Below, in pieces: positions 52,221 through 64,000 of a DNA stretch of 64,000 nt. The notes under the pieces are model-generated. The model saw nothing but the letters and a program-made list of their open reading frames with translations. It did no database searches and was not told the DNA's origin. Source of the DNA: Gymnorhina tibicen (lineage: Eukaryota > Chordata > Aves > Passeriformes > Artamidae); assembly GCA_013399875.1 (NCBI GenBank), contig VXAZ01003263.1, positions 682,001 through 746,000 on the forward strand, given 5' to 3'. The position numbers and the translations under genes are program-made. Positions within the stretch are counted from its first letter, which is position 1. Each line of letters starts with the position of its first letter.

Positions 52221-52996
52221 CCCGCAGCCCGCGGTATTGTCTCACGGCGAGGCCGGAGCCCGGCGCTGGGGGGGAGGCTCCAACTTGTGGCAACTTGGCG
52301 GCGGGGCAAACGCCGCCGAGCAACGCTGGGTGCTGGGAGGAGTGCAGCGGGGGGAGGCGCCCCCGCCTCCCCTTCGCCTCGAAAAGAGGGCGAAACCCGC
52401 GTTTCACCAGCCGGGCAGCCGCTCGCCCCTCCCAGAGAGCGGCAGCCCCGCAGCGCGATCGCCCGGCCGAGGAGGAGGCGGGGAGAGGGGAGCAGCCCCG
52501 GGCCGGCCGCCAGACAAAGGCAGCGGCGACAACGTCCGTGAGCCCCGAGTCAACTCGGGGCCGGGGTCGTGCCCCCCCCGCCCCACCACACGCAGGGGGG
52601 GCCGCGCCTCCCCTTCTCCCCCGTTCCCAAACAAAAGCGGCGAGCAGGTGGAGGGCGGGGTGAAAGGGCAGCCGCCGGCTGCGGCCGTCCCCCGGGCAGG
52701 GACGCCCCGCCTTCGCCGTGCCAGGCGGCAGGGGGCCGGCATGGGGAGCGCGAAGGGGGCCGGCTCTTCCCGTCTCGCCGCGGTGTTCGGGGAGGGGGAA
52801 CCGGGCAATGCGGAGCGCGGGTCAGGGGGCAGCCGCGGGGGGAGCCGGGGGAAGGAGGAAAGGAGGCTCTTTCCGCCGGCCCCTCCCGGCGCCTCCTCGG
52901 CCCGCGCTGCCTCCACCACCTGTGGGGCGGGAGGGGCCCGCGGGCGCCGGGCCGCGCTCTCCCGCCCAGCCCCTCTAGCGGCAGCCCCGCGGCACC

Positions 52997-53016
52997 GCCC
53001 GGCCCGGCCCGGCCCT
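52997..53016. repeat. CCCGG-type pentamer repeat in CpG island
   Basis: About four copies of a GCCCG pentamer in the distal part of the island. A similar GGCCGGCCC sequence abuts the right edge of the N-run at 52153. Confidence 0.85.
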
Positions 53017-53056
53017 GCCCTCGGACGGGACGGGCTGGGCGCCGGCAGGGAGCAGT

Positions 53057-55757
53057 GGTAAACACAGGTAAAGCCCTCAGCAAAGGAACACAGTAGAGAA
53101 GAGATTTGGAGTCCCAGACTGTAAAAAAAGTTTGATGGCAGAGTGCGAGGCAGAACTAGAATTGCTAATCTGAAGGCAAATCTTATGGATGGGAAATAAA
53201 TTCAGGGTTTGGATTTGCTTGATACCTTCATTGAGTTAGTGGTGAGGCTGGGAGTGAAATACTTATTTTTTGCAATTCTTTCAGTTTAATTGAATCACTT
53301 TATAGGATTTTTCAGTGTCTTAAATCAGGACCAGACTTGGCCTGGAGTATCGGTGTGCCAGCACACAATCCTTGGCATTTCACTACCAAGCAGGCAAAGT
53401 ACTGCTTGATCTAAGACATAGGGAAATCTCTATTTTAATTTCTGAAAGACTAGTGAATCTCAAGGTACTTTTTCATATGGCAAGTTGTCTTGTGAAGGTG
53501 CCTGGTATATACAGTGGGATTTTAAGGTTTTGTATATTAATGTGACAGGTCACATATTTTGCTTTCTGAAAAGTGACCATTAGGCCATTCTGATTATGTA
53601 GTCTGTTCCTCTAACTCCTGTTTCAGTTGGTTTATTTCTCATAAAACTTTCCTTCCTTGAACTAAACCTTTTTCTTTTTTTTTCTACAATACTTCCAGGA
53701 TTAGCTACAGGATGTTTCTTCAATACCTAAGGAAAACTTTGGGTTCAGGATTGAGTCATCAATCCCAGCAGATTAATGATTTAAGCTTTAGTGTATCCCC
53801 AAGTATGCACATTGAAATGAAAAGAAAATAAAATAGCTTACATCACTAATGAGAAGAGCAAATTCTGCTTCCAAAAATGCCTTCTCTGTTTATATCCCCC
53901 TTTTTCACCTGCCAAACATTCATTCTTCATCATGAACATTTTGTTGTCCTTAAGAAATTCAAGACTTACATTACTGTTCTGGCTTTTAGAACTGGTCTTA
54001 AAAATTCAGTATTGAAGCATGATGAAGAAATCTGAGCACAGATTTTAAAATTGGAAAATCTAGAGCCAGGCCTGGCAGCCATTGAAAGCTGTCAAACTGT
54101 GCTACTGTAATTACATCAGTGGTAGGTGTGGACTTGTAGTTCTTGGGAAAGCAGTTGCCTAAAGAAGGAATATCTGAAAGCTTTCACACTCCTGGTTAAG
54201 AGAGACCTCAGTCAAGAAGTTTCTAGCTAATGCTTGCTTAGTGCCTATTAGTCTGACACAGTCATGAAGCAGATCCTCAGCTTGTGGCTGACAGTTCAGA
54301 AATCAGACTTCCTTATCTTGAATGACACCTTTTTTCGCCTTTTATCCTTAGATGTTATCAATGTTACTAGGAGACCACAAAGTAAAGTTCTTCACACATA
54401 GAAGTTTGACCAGCCAAAGCAATAAAGGAATTATTTTTTGTCATATTGGTCAAATTTCTCTCCATTTCTTTATATTCTTCCTCTCTGTGGAATCTGAAGC
54501 TTGTTCAGAACTCAGCTGGAGATTTGGACTTGTGCTCTTCTTAAAATATTGTGATAAATTTTATTACTTGAATTTCTGCAGCTTCTGCCAGCCTTCATAA
54601 GGTTTCAAATAGTCATAAAGAAAAAAAGGATTTATTGAATGGATTCTAAAATATTACTTTTCATTTGTGTGATAAGAGAACCAATGATAACTGTATTTGT
54701 CTAACAAAAGCCTTGGTGACCAAATCCTCAGCTTTCTCCCTTGTCAAATGAGCATACAGAAGTTACCAATAGAAGGTAGAAATGCAAGATACTTCAGGGT
54801 GCCATAAATATATCAAAGGAAGTAACAGACCTTTTCACAGTGAGGACAGAGAATGATGCAGCTATTACCAACAAGGTATGAAAGGGATCCCTTTGTGTAA
54901 AAATGTGTGCCAAAGATACATGTATCAAAGATACTTCACAGTGATACACAAAAGTCACCCAAACGCCTTCTGCTATGCAAATGAAGCAATCAGACTTACA
55001 TTAAGAGATGGCTCCCACATACCTGGATTGTGTGTCCCTGCCCTGTGAACAAAAGCCTTCTGCAGTAAACCAGACTCCTCCCACAGGACTTCATCTGTCG
55101 TTCTACCTTGGTACTTGGAGCTTAATTAACAATTTCAAGTGAAATTTTGTTCTACAGAATTTATTCAACTGCCATTCTTTCTGTTGCACATATTGCGTAT
55201 CTGTTTCCTGTTTAGTCATTGAGATTACGAAAACTCTGAATAAATGACTTTATGGCAGGATTTTATTTGAACAGGCACAGTATGATGTTAAGGCACAGTC
55301 TGTTTCACTTTTGTGGCTATATGTGGTGTATATGTATCTCTTCCTTAAGGCACGGCACCTTGCAGTGGATTGTACAGAATCCCTGCAGGATGGCTCTAGA
55401 ATAGGCTGGCTTACTCTCAGTCCTGAGGCCATTCATTGTGCTGGACATTGCAATGTCAGCAGGCCTTTTTTTTCCCCCAGAAGCTGAGAAATTTGAGAGA
55501 TGTAGAGGCTCCTGACTCATAGCTACAGAGTAAAGAACTGAGGTGAGGTAAGTCTTTACAAACTCCCACTTTGTTACCAGCCCTTCTGGGAGCTAATCAC
55601 CAAACACTGACAGGTTGGTGAAGAGACGAAGTGCCTCTGCCTCAGCCGTACAAAATCAAAGGTTGATGCCCTGGAGCATGCATAATTCATTGACAATTTA
55701 ACTTCAGATGCCAAAACAGAAAAGCTGATCCATGGCACATACTCTGAAATAAATACA
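53057..55757. other. Upstream flank with no recognised gene
   Basis: The CpG island ends abruptly and AT-rich sequence resumes, now with more T and G on the plus strand. A consensus-like plus-strand splice donor, CACAG/GTAAAG, lies at 53067/53068, right at the island border. I find no coding exon here. Confidence 0.55.
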
Positions 55758-56132
55758 GGATCATAGAATGGTTGGAAGGGTTGGAAGGGACCTTAAAAGA
55801 GGATTTAATCCAATATCCTGTGGGCAGGGACATTTTTCACTAGATCAGGTTGCTTAAACCCCATCTAACCCAGCCTTGAACGCTTCCAGTGATGGGGCAT
55901 CCACAGCTTCTCTGGACAATCTGTTCCAGTGTCTTACCAGCCTCACTGTAAATAATTTCCTTGTAATGTCTACTACTTCTTCCTTGCCTGTCCCTTCTGA
56001 ATAGTTTATAGCCACTGACAGCAGGCCTCCAGTCATGCAATTCATACCACCACGTTTCAGTAATAGTGATTAGACTGTAGCTTTCTAGTTGCACAGTGGC
56101 TTCCAGCTCTTTCCTGTTTCCAACTCTAATGT
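55758..56132 (-). repeat. CR1 LINE, internally deleted: endonuclease fragment joined to 3' end
   Basis: On the minus strand, about 56132-55975 encodes RVGNRKELEATVQLESYSLI, then TITETWWYELHDWRPAVSGY and KLFRRDRQGR. This is the N-terminal part of the CR1 ORF2 apurinic-type endonuclease, with the conserved TETWW motif. Immediately after RDRQGR the sequence passes into the CR1 3' end (ACACTGGAACAGATTGTCC, GGAAGCGTTCAAGGCTGG, then AACCATTCTATGATCC at the terminus, 55773-55758). Most of the endonuclease and the whole reverse transcriptase are absent. A minus-strand open frame (55840-56238) still runs across the junction. Similarity upstream of 56132 is uncertain, and the element could extend further. 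Confidence 0.88.
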
Positions 56133-59100
56133 CTTTGAAAATTATCTTCACAAAGACCAAAACAACTGAAATAGTGATAAGAAGTTCCTGCAACAGAAGT
56201 GGATGAATTTTTTGATCAAGTAGTTCAAGGTTTGTCAAGCTGCTGGCATTCTATTGTGGAGTCTGAAAGTCCTGAGAACCTGGAGAAACAGGTTGGGTAG
56301 CAGCCCAACAGACAGACATCCTGGCATATCTGGGAACCAGGAGGCTTTCCTTTGGAAATCTGCCGTGCTGCTTCTGATGGATTCAGCATAATCATGCTCT
56401 TCTGCAAAACACTTTGATTCCAACAAATTACTCATTTTCCCAGAATGAAAAATACCATGTGTTAAAGCTGCAGCAGGATGTCTATGATTTAGTCACCTTA
56501 AAAACCTTTCTCAAGGGTGTCTTGTTTCTCCTGTATTGCAAGTAAGGCTTCATCAGCACATAATTAGTGCTCTAGAAAGCCTTAGAAGTTCTTAACCTTT
56601 CAGATATATATATATCAAATACATGTTGAACTCTCCATTTCTTTACAATTAAAATAAAATCTGTGTTCTTTATCTAGATCTATCTTTTTATAAAGCTGAA
56701 ATTTGTGAAAGAATAGCAGTTCATATGATACTCTGATATTTCTGTTTTCCATAATGATTTTGATTCAAACTTTGTTCAATTCTCACTTATTCTCACAGCA
56801 CATATGCTTTGTACCTCAGCAATTTTCTGAGGGTGACAGCACGCACTGTGGAACAAACTGAGGCTGTGAGTGATCAAGAGAAAAAAATATGATGATTTTC
56901 TAAGAATAATATTCTTGACTCAAATCTTGAGACCTATTAGACCTGTAGACAAGAAAAAGGAGATGAGTCCAACACAGACTCCTATAATCCGTAGCCTGCT
57001 TAAGGATTTATCATTTTCACAATTTTGCGTGATAAAAAGATTGAAAATCAAAGAAAAAGGCAACTCCTCATTTGGTTGCAGAGTCAGAAGACAGCATACA
57101 CCTAGCAAGAGGAAGTGAATAGGTAACCAGTTTTCCCTGGAGATGTACTTTCCAGCTTGTAGTCAAGTTCAGGTACATGTTAAGTCCTGCCTTGGGCCAT
57201 AGTCCCTCTGGTATCTGTATATCTGTTCCTTTTCCAGTTCCTGCATTAGGGCACTTTATCAAATCGTGTGACAACATGTCTGGCTACCACTTTACAGAGA
57301 AACCAAATAGCAGAGTGAGAGCACAGAGGTTGAAATACCAGTACATGACAGTCCGTACTGTTTCAGTGTCAGCAGGCTGGCTAGGCAGCACTTGGACACA
57401 GTTTGGGGGATAATATGGGCCAGTGACTATTACTAGGAGGCCCTATGGACAAAGCCATGCTTTTTGAGTTATGGAAGAGAGTCCAGCAGTATATGCATGT
57501 ATACACACTTAATAGATGTATTTGATCACATGTGTGTGCATTGCAGCTTCATTAACCTGGGAATTTTTTTGCTTCATGAAGTTTCATAATTTCAGTGAAG
57601 CACCATTTGTAATATTTATTCTTGTTGCTGTGTTTCTGATCATGGTACATTAGGAAGTGCTTTTCATTGTTCATCTTCTTTGACAACACGTTACATGAAT
57701 ACATTGTCTGTACAAACTGTGCTGTGCCACTTACTTTTATGTGCAATAAAACACTGACCCATTTTAAATACATGAGGGGTAGTCTGAGTGGCTAACAATG
57801 GTCTTTAATGCATTTAAACTGATATCACAGCATGTTATATCTGAATTCTGGACTTGATGAAGATGGTCACTGGAGCCAGGATGGTCAGGGAAAATGCAAA
57901 GGGAGGGTTTCAAATGGTCTTAGTGCAGAGAATGCTGTGAAGGCTTTTAAAAGCAAGAGGCCAGAGTATGCATGAGAGCAGACAAAAGCCTTGTAATCTG
58001 CTATTTTTCACTTGGACTTTGTCTTCATTTGCTAACTAGCCCCAAACAGACCTTTTTCAGCCTATCAGCCATGTATAAATAAATCTCTCAGTGCTTTCTA
58101 TAAACAGACAGTTTCTGCTTTACAACTGACCTTTCTACTCTCAGCTTGGTTACACAGAATGTGAGCCATGTCCAGGTGAAGGTCATAGGATGTAGAACTT
58201 TGTGAGAGTCCATCTAAGCATGCATAAGGCATGAAGCACATGTTCTTTTGTTGTTGCAGTGCCATAGGAGTTTGCCCTAAAGCATCAGGTGTGCTCAAGA
58301 GGCTGTGGTCCAGCAGTGGCTGATGCAGGATATTGCATGAATGTGATGATATTAAGGATGATGTAAGGCTGTTTTGGGCATGCCCAGGAGTCCAGGGGGC
58401 AGAAGTTCTTTCTGTGCATGCCACCTCCCCACAGACTTCTATGACCCTTTATGCTAAACGTATAGGTGTGGTCTCCTCTCAGTTCTGGTAACAGAACTGT
58501 TAGCAGTTGATAGGATATTTGAGGGAATCCTTCCAAGTCATACACATGAGAAAAAATGCAACATTCAGATTAGCTTTCCCTGGCTTGTGTTTGGTTTAGA
58601 AAGGATGAGGCTGTGGAAGGTACTGGTTTCTTAGTATTTGAATTTTTTGTAAAGCAGACTCATGCCAGTGGAGCATTGTTAATAAAATCCTGAGGAAACA
58701 GCTTTGGGGTAGGGGGTTATTGCCCATCTTCTGTGTTAACATAGAGCCTGTCACAACCCCGAAATCTAATTTCTTTTGAAGGTCTGAATTTGTGGAGTAT
58801 TAAAGGTACACAGAGGATTACTTTCAGAACACTGCTTTTCTGAAGCAGTTGTAGAACCAACTAATTTCTTGGAGTTGCGCTCCCAGGAAGTTAACTAATA
58901 GGAGTAGCTGATGTAGCCAAGCTGTAATATAAATGTATAGTGTAGCCATATTGCTCACCTGAAAGGTATATCCAGTAAACTACATTGGATGCTCATTACT
59001 TTTTCCACCCTGGACTGTGAAGTCCACCTCTGACAACGAAGTCATGACTTTTAATCCTGAAGAGTAGAAAAGTCAAAAGAGTGGATCACAAATCCTTTCT

Positions 59101-62100
59101 GCACTATAATACTGCATTTCCTCTGGATTCCCTGAGCCAGGTAAGCTATGGTTTTTAGCTATCTGCTCATTTCAGAGACTATAAGACAACAATTTGTGGA
59201 ATAGAAGGTTGCAACTCTCCTTCACCCATTCCCAAGATGCTGCAGGGCTGACTGATGGCCATGCAACCACTGCAGAGTTAAAAAACCCAGTGATGCTCAG
59301 GGGATTTCAAAGGGGAACATTGGCTGGTTTCTGTGTCTGGACTGGGACTGTACATTTTGTCAGAATTCCCTTCAGTTACACTTGGTTACAGCATCCAACA
59401 AGACCATCTAATTTGCCATGGTACACTGACATTTTTATCAATTTAATCACTAGAGCCTTGGAGAGTTCTTGCACTGTAAGAGCAGTGAAGTTAGTGCTGA
59501 AATATATTTTGATTGGGCTGCATAGTCTGAGAACACAGGTTTTATGAGGTAAGTTTGTAGTGCTAATGGGCTTTGAAAATATAACTACTGGGTGGTGGAA
59601 GATGTAATCTAACAAGATCCCACCATCTAGCAATTGTAACAAGGATATAAAAGTGTCCTACCTAATTTCTCCTGAGGGAACCCACTAACGTAAACTTTAG
59701 AATGCAAAAGTAGTGGTGCCTAGGATTCCTTTGGAAGACACTGAGGACAGGATAGACATTCAGCTTTTGTAGACTGGGGTACATGCCTACAAACATTACT
59801 ATCCAATTTTCAGTATCACAGTGTGTGAGAGATAATATCGTTTCTTTTCACAGTCTTTTTCATTAATCACTTCCTATTCAAACTGTGTCTCATAGTCCGC
59901 CTAGGTGTGGGACAAGGTCTCTTTATTATATGTGTGCTGAAACTGGTATCTTTTTGTTCTGTGAAGTAATATAACAATGACAATGACTAAGGGTGGAATT
60001 TGTCCAGAAATGTGGCTGGCCACAAAAATCTGTCGTAATGCAAGTTCAAAGACTGTAATACTCTCAGCATTGGCATAGAGAATTGGGGATTTTTTTCTTC
60101 TAATCTCTAAGCAAAAATAATTTTCTTCAGTTTTATGGATACATTTTTCTACTCAGTTATTTTATACTTCATTTGTATAAATCTTGTTTACAAATTTCAA
60201 TGCATTACAGGCACAGTTGCAAAAACTAATTTGTGTATGTTTCTTCACGAAAGCCATGTAAGATAACATTTCTCTGGAGAAGGTATATAGTAAGTCAATA
60301 AAATACAAGTAACTTGATTGCATCAGTCAAATACACACAGTTATTGAGCTGTTCAAATGCCCACTCATTTCATGTATTTATGTTTTTGTTCTTAGAGAAA
60401 ACAAAAAGAACTCAAATATTATTACTTTTATGCAAATAAGATACATTTATGCTCAGCCTTTTAAATTAATATTCACCGTCCTTAAAAGTAAATTAATATT
60501 TTACAGTTCTATAATTATATTTAAAACACTGAGGGAAGGGAAGCGATACATCTGTTTTTCTTTCAGTACTTTTTAATGGAGTCTGTAGCTGTTATGACAG
60601 ATGTTACACCTTGAATGTCGTTATTGTTCCAATATCCCTAATTTTACAGAAAACTAGAAATAGCAATAATGAAGTGTGAATTTCTCCATTCATTTCAGTT
60701 ATGCTTTAAGTTAAAGGTTTAAAATTACCTTTAAAAACTAGTACTGCTAATTATGGGAAGGACATGTCTCACAGTTTCTTCCAAATTAAATCTAATTGCG
60801 GGAGATCTGGGTAGATTAAAGAATGGTGTTAAAGGATATAGAAGATTTGTATGTCAAGGCCTTAAGGAACGTATTGCAGGATCTGTTGGGGAGATCACAA
60901 CTGCACCCATTGAGCTTGAAGACAGACCTAGCTTTCTTCATTTTGGGAAATGTTATGTTAGGTAATGTGTAAAAGGCTATGAGATCATGAACTTTTACAA
61001 AGTATAGCTTTTACATCTGTGAGGTGGCTAAGATCTTCACTGGGACCTGTAAATTCAGGCAGTGATGCGTTGAACTGTACACATAAACAAAACCAAACTA
61101 TCCTCTGTCTCTACATCCACAAATTTCCTTGTCCTTTGTAAACCAGTGCTGTAGTCCCAGACTTAATTAAAACAGCGATTAAAGTATGTGCAGCTGCACA
61201 CTCAAGCATAAGCCATGCACACACTCCTTAACAACAGAAATGCATGCCTGTCATGTTTTTGTAAAGCTGTTGCTTTCCCTTAGAAGCAGGCAACCCAGTG
61301 TTTCGTCTTAAAGATGATCACAGACTGGGATGAAGCACTGTGTTCTGGGTCCAAGGAGAGAGTGAGCAGGTATTTCTAAAAGTATGGAGCACATGGCTGT
61401 TTCCAAAGGAGCACAGTATTGTTCTCATCCTTGAGCACACTGTTGCCAATGTCCAAAATCATGACTGGAATTTTCAATGTTGTGCAATGTTGTACTTATG
61501 CTGTGAGTGTGATTGATTACTATTTGCAATGCCAGGAGGTTTTTTTTTGGTGTTTGTTGTATGTGTGCTAATCGTTGTCTCTAAGCTACACCATTTGCTT
61601 AGTTGAGATCCTGCCTTGGTGCAGAAATGAGACATACCATGGCTGTCTTTTTCGTACAGTGGCAGAAGTGGAATTGTGTCAATAATTTCAGAGAGAAGGG
61701 AATTAGGACCTGTAGAACGACGTAAGTTTTATAGAATACTAAATAAAGGTCCTTAACAAGACAAAATAACTATTCTCTTATTGCTTTCACTACTTTTCTG
61801 TTTCCTTTGCCTTTGTCCCCAGCTTTTATCCTCTTATTTTCATAATCACAAGAAGCCAAATTAATCCTGAGTGTAAGACTGCCAAACCAGCTTTGAATTT
61901 CTTTGACTGTTCTAATTCTCTATACTTTGAGCCCAGCAATGAGAACCAGAGACTGGCTAGCTCTTACCAGCTGAGGTGTTGGGTGGTTCATTAGTTTGGC
62001 AGATGCATCTCCCACTCGGCCTCAAATGTTGGCACATTTTAGACACCTCTACTTCTATCATGGTAAGTATCAGTTCATTCTTGAGTCACTTAATTTTTGT

Positions 62101-63480
62101 TTTTGCATTAGGTATGCTACAGGTCATGTGCTTTGCTTCCAATAAAAACCACATACTCCCTTTGTAAGTAACTATAGAATCAAATCCTGAGAGATTACAG
62201 GAAGGAAGGAACCCAGAAGAAGAGGTTAAGAAACAATGCTCTACTCAGAGGAGTAAAACAATAAAAGGAGGGTGCACAGCTGGCAAAACTGTGGCGAGAA
62301 AAGAAGGGACAAATTAAAGAATTAATCTCCAGAGTATAAGAGTACAATTGAGGAATGAAGGTAGTTCCAAAGTGGCTGTAAAAAAAGGGAGAGAGAAGTT
62401 ATAATAATAAAATGGTAAATCCACACGGGCAAACTAGAAGATCACAGTCAAGACAATGAAATGAAAACAAACGATAAGCAGAAAAAGCAAAACACACCAA
62501 ACATTCCTATCTGTAAGCCAGAACAAACAATCAGGATAATGACTTGACATGCTTTTCAAACTTTTGAAAGAAAGAAAATGGCAACAGAAATAGTGAGGGG
62601 AACAATTTTTGAAACTGATTGTGGGAATGAAAGGCTTCTATTCAAAAGTTTTTGTCTAATATTTTAAAGTTTTTGTCTTCTAAGTATAAGCCAAGCGATG
62701 TAACTTTTCCTTCAAATCAGAGCAAACCTTTTTTTTCATTTATATGTCTTTGAATTGTATATGTGGCATACAATGGCTTAATTTTAACTAACAATAATCT
62801 GTCTCTGTGGATTGTAATTCCTTAGTTCTTTAGTAGACAGGTAGGTTTCAATGCAGTATCTTGACAGAAATGTGGCAACTCCATGCATCACTGCTCTAGC
62901 AGAGGTGGAATAAAGTCTGAGGAGTCCCAGACTTGTACTGATTACAGAGCCTTGTATTGACATCTCAGCATGAGTTTGTATTTCTGGAGCAGAGCAATCT
63001 AATTTCGCAACCTTGCTGTCCCCGGTATGTTTTTGTATACGTGGTAGCAACAAAATGTAGGATCACAACGTGCAGGTCACTCGCCTGTCCTCATCCAAGA
63101 AGCAGAGAAATCTCTTTATGCTGGAAAGCAGAAAAAATCCTTGGCAAAACATTCAGCTCAGCTACCTGTGTTTCAGAGTTTTTGATGATGTGTATGCCTG
63201 AATTCCCATTATGATCATGGGAGCATCCCCAACTCACCCTCTGCATTTATTTTCAGAACATCTGAACAGCTCTCTAGACAAAGTCTAGACCATAAGCTTG
63301 GCTGCCTAAGACCTCAGTTGACTGCAGCAGGAATTCAAACACCTTGTTGATGTATGGACATCCATGTGAAGGAGTCTGGCTTTGCAGGCTGACATCCTGC
63401 TCTTCGAGTGACGTGGCCTGGGCAGTCCTGTGGCAGCAGGAGGGGTGGACGCATGTCAGGCCTGGCAGCTTGGGCTCCAG
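56133..63480. other. Upstream flank with no recognised gene
   Basis: AT-rich, with T over A and G over C on the plus strand. It holds a short TA repeat at 56603-56616 and poly-T/G stretches such as 61541-61565. The stretch 56133-56440 next to the CR1 may be part of the same or another element, but I cannot show it. The open frames (for example 59194-59547, 60753-60965) resemble no protein I know. I looked for the GPR143 N-terminal exon and did not see it. Confidence 0.5.
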
Positions 63481-63556
63481 CTGCCACCCCAGCCCAGCCA
63501 CCCCAGCCCTGCCACCCCAGCCCTGCCACCACAGCCCTGCCACCTCTGCCCAGCAC
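63481..63556. repeat. GC-rich 15-bp minisatellite, about five copies
   Basis: Degenerate tandem copies of a unit like CAGCCCTGCCACCCC. Because the unit is a multiple of three, all frames stay open and give Gly/Trp- or Pro/Ala-rich open frames on both strands (63274-63671). These are repeat artefacts, not genes. Confidence 0.9.
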
Positions 63557-64000
63557 CAGGAGGCTGCACAGCCCCCACCAGCAGGGTGACGAGCTTGGTG
63601 GAGTTCATTCTTTTGCTGGGATCAAGTGTATGAGGCATCTTGGCTAATGAACGGAGCGGGTACCATTTCACCCAGGACTGCAGCTGTTTTCTCTACTGAG
63701 GGAAAACACACTGTGTTCATAAACACTGCACACAGAACATCCCACTGTCATTCACTAGCCATCACTAGAAGTTTTTAAAATTCACTTATTTTAAAAAAAT
63801 AAGCTACAGCTTTGGGAGAAATAAAAAGGTTAGGTCATTTGTTCTTATAGGGACTAATTACAAAATCCATGACTATGTTATTTACCATGCTGTTGAGTTT
63901 AAGTCTTTCGGCAATGTTGCCTCCTGTATTTCCTATAAACAAATTTTCTGGAAGGGTGAGGGCTGATACAGGGAGTTTGAGACTTAGTTTAAAGGGGAGA
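63557..64000. other. Right edge, no recognised gene
   Basis: Moderate to AT-rich sequence after the minisatellite. I see no exon, repeat family or RNA gene. Confidence 0.5.

Larger units (their letters stand above)
51505..53056 (-). promoter_or_regulatory. SHROOM2: CpG island, presumed SHROOM2 promoter
   Basis: G+C and CpG density rise sharply near 51505 and fall back abruptly at about 53056, in contrast to the AT-rich DNA on both sides. There are many GC-box cores (for example GGGCGG around 51878 and GGGGCGGG at 52923), no evident TATA box, a CCT repeat at 52201-52220 and CCCGG-type pentamers at 52997-53016. This is a TATA-less island promoter. Assignment to SHROOM2 is inferred from the minus-strand exon 2 at 3845-3996 and the absence of another gene between. 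I cannot locate the exact start site, and part of the island is missing (N-run). The island may also drive a divergent plus-strand transcript. Confidence 0.8.

Noticed and set aside
51669..52407. Long minus- and plus-strand frames crossing the N-run
   Set aside because: They are open only because N cannot produce a stop. Only the ATG at 52169 was kept, as a candidate start.
52237..53061. 274-codon plus-strand open frame in the CpG island
   Set aside because: GC-rich sequence has few stops. The product is Arg/Gly/Pro/Ala-rich with no domain, and both strands are open across the same stretch.
55840..56238. 132-codon minus-strand frame as a gene
   Set aside because: It is the CR1 endonuclease fragment read through into the CR1 3' end.
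63274..63671. Gly/Trp-rich and Pro-rich frames at the right edge
   Set aside because: They are produced by the 15-bp minisatellite.
53057..64000. Expected GPR143 first exon on the plus strand
   Set aside because: No plus-strand frame resembles the receptor's N-terminus or its membrane segments. If synteny holds, it lies beyond the window.

Overview
The window reads as bird nuclear DNA. It is AT-rich and non-coding over most of its length, has one sharp CpG island, carries no bacterial-style gene packing, and contains several avian-type CR1 LINE fragments with the characteristic 3' tails (copies of ATTCTATG/ATTCTGTG or their complements). I recognise one protein-coding gene. A 152-base exon on the minus strand (3996 down to 3845) has canonical splice sites and encodes the second half of a PDZ domain that matches SHROOM2 (APXL), an actin- and Rho-kinase-linked cytoskeletal scaffold, better than SHROOM3 or SHROOM4 as I remember them.

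Layout on the plus strand: 1-3844 is SHROOM2 intron 2, continuing off the left edge. 3845-3996 is coding exon 2. About 3997-52000 is a roughly 48 kb intron 1 holding CR1 fragments in both orientations, A/C-rich low-complexity tracts, short tandem repeats and two perfect hairpins. About 51505-53056 is a CpG island, the presumed promoter, interrupted by a 227-base run of N (51926-52152). 53057-64000 is upstream flank with one rearranged CR1 and a GC-rich minisatellite. I found no second gene in that flank. In mammals, as I recall, GPR143 lies head-to-head upstream of SHROOM2, so it would be expected on the plus strand beyond the right edge.

The main points for a second look are these. (1) The N-run sits where coding exon 1 should be. 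An in-frame minus-strand ATG abuts its right edge, and the gap is long enough to hold the whole human-sized coding exon 1. (2) Base composition flips at the CpG island: the plus strand is A- and C-rich to the left, and T- and G-rich to the right. This fits transcription leaving the island in both directions and suggests an unannotated divergent plus-strand transcript. (3) Two CR1 copies (4955-5292 and 55758-56132) join an ORF2 fragment directly to the 3' end, with the intervening ORF2 missing.

I see no exotic gene system here. Apart from exon 2 and the CR1 remnants, the open frames look like chance or composition effects.
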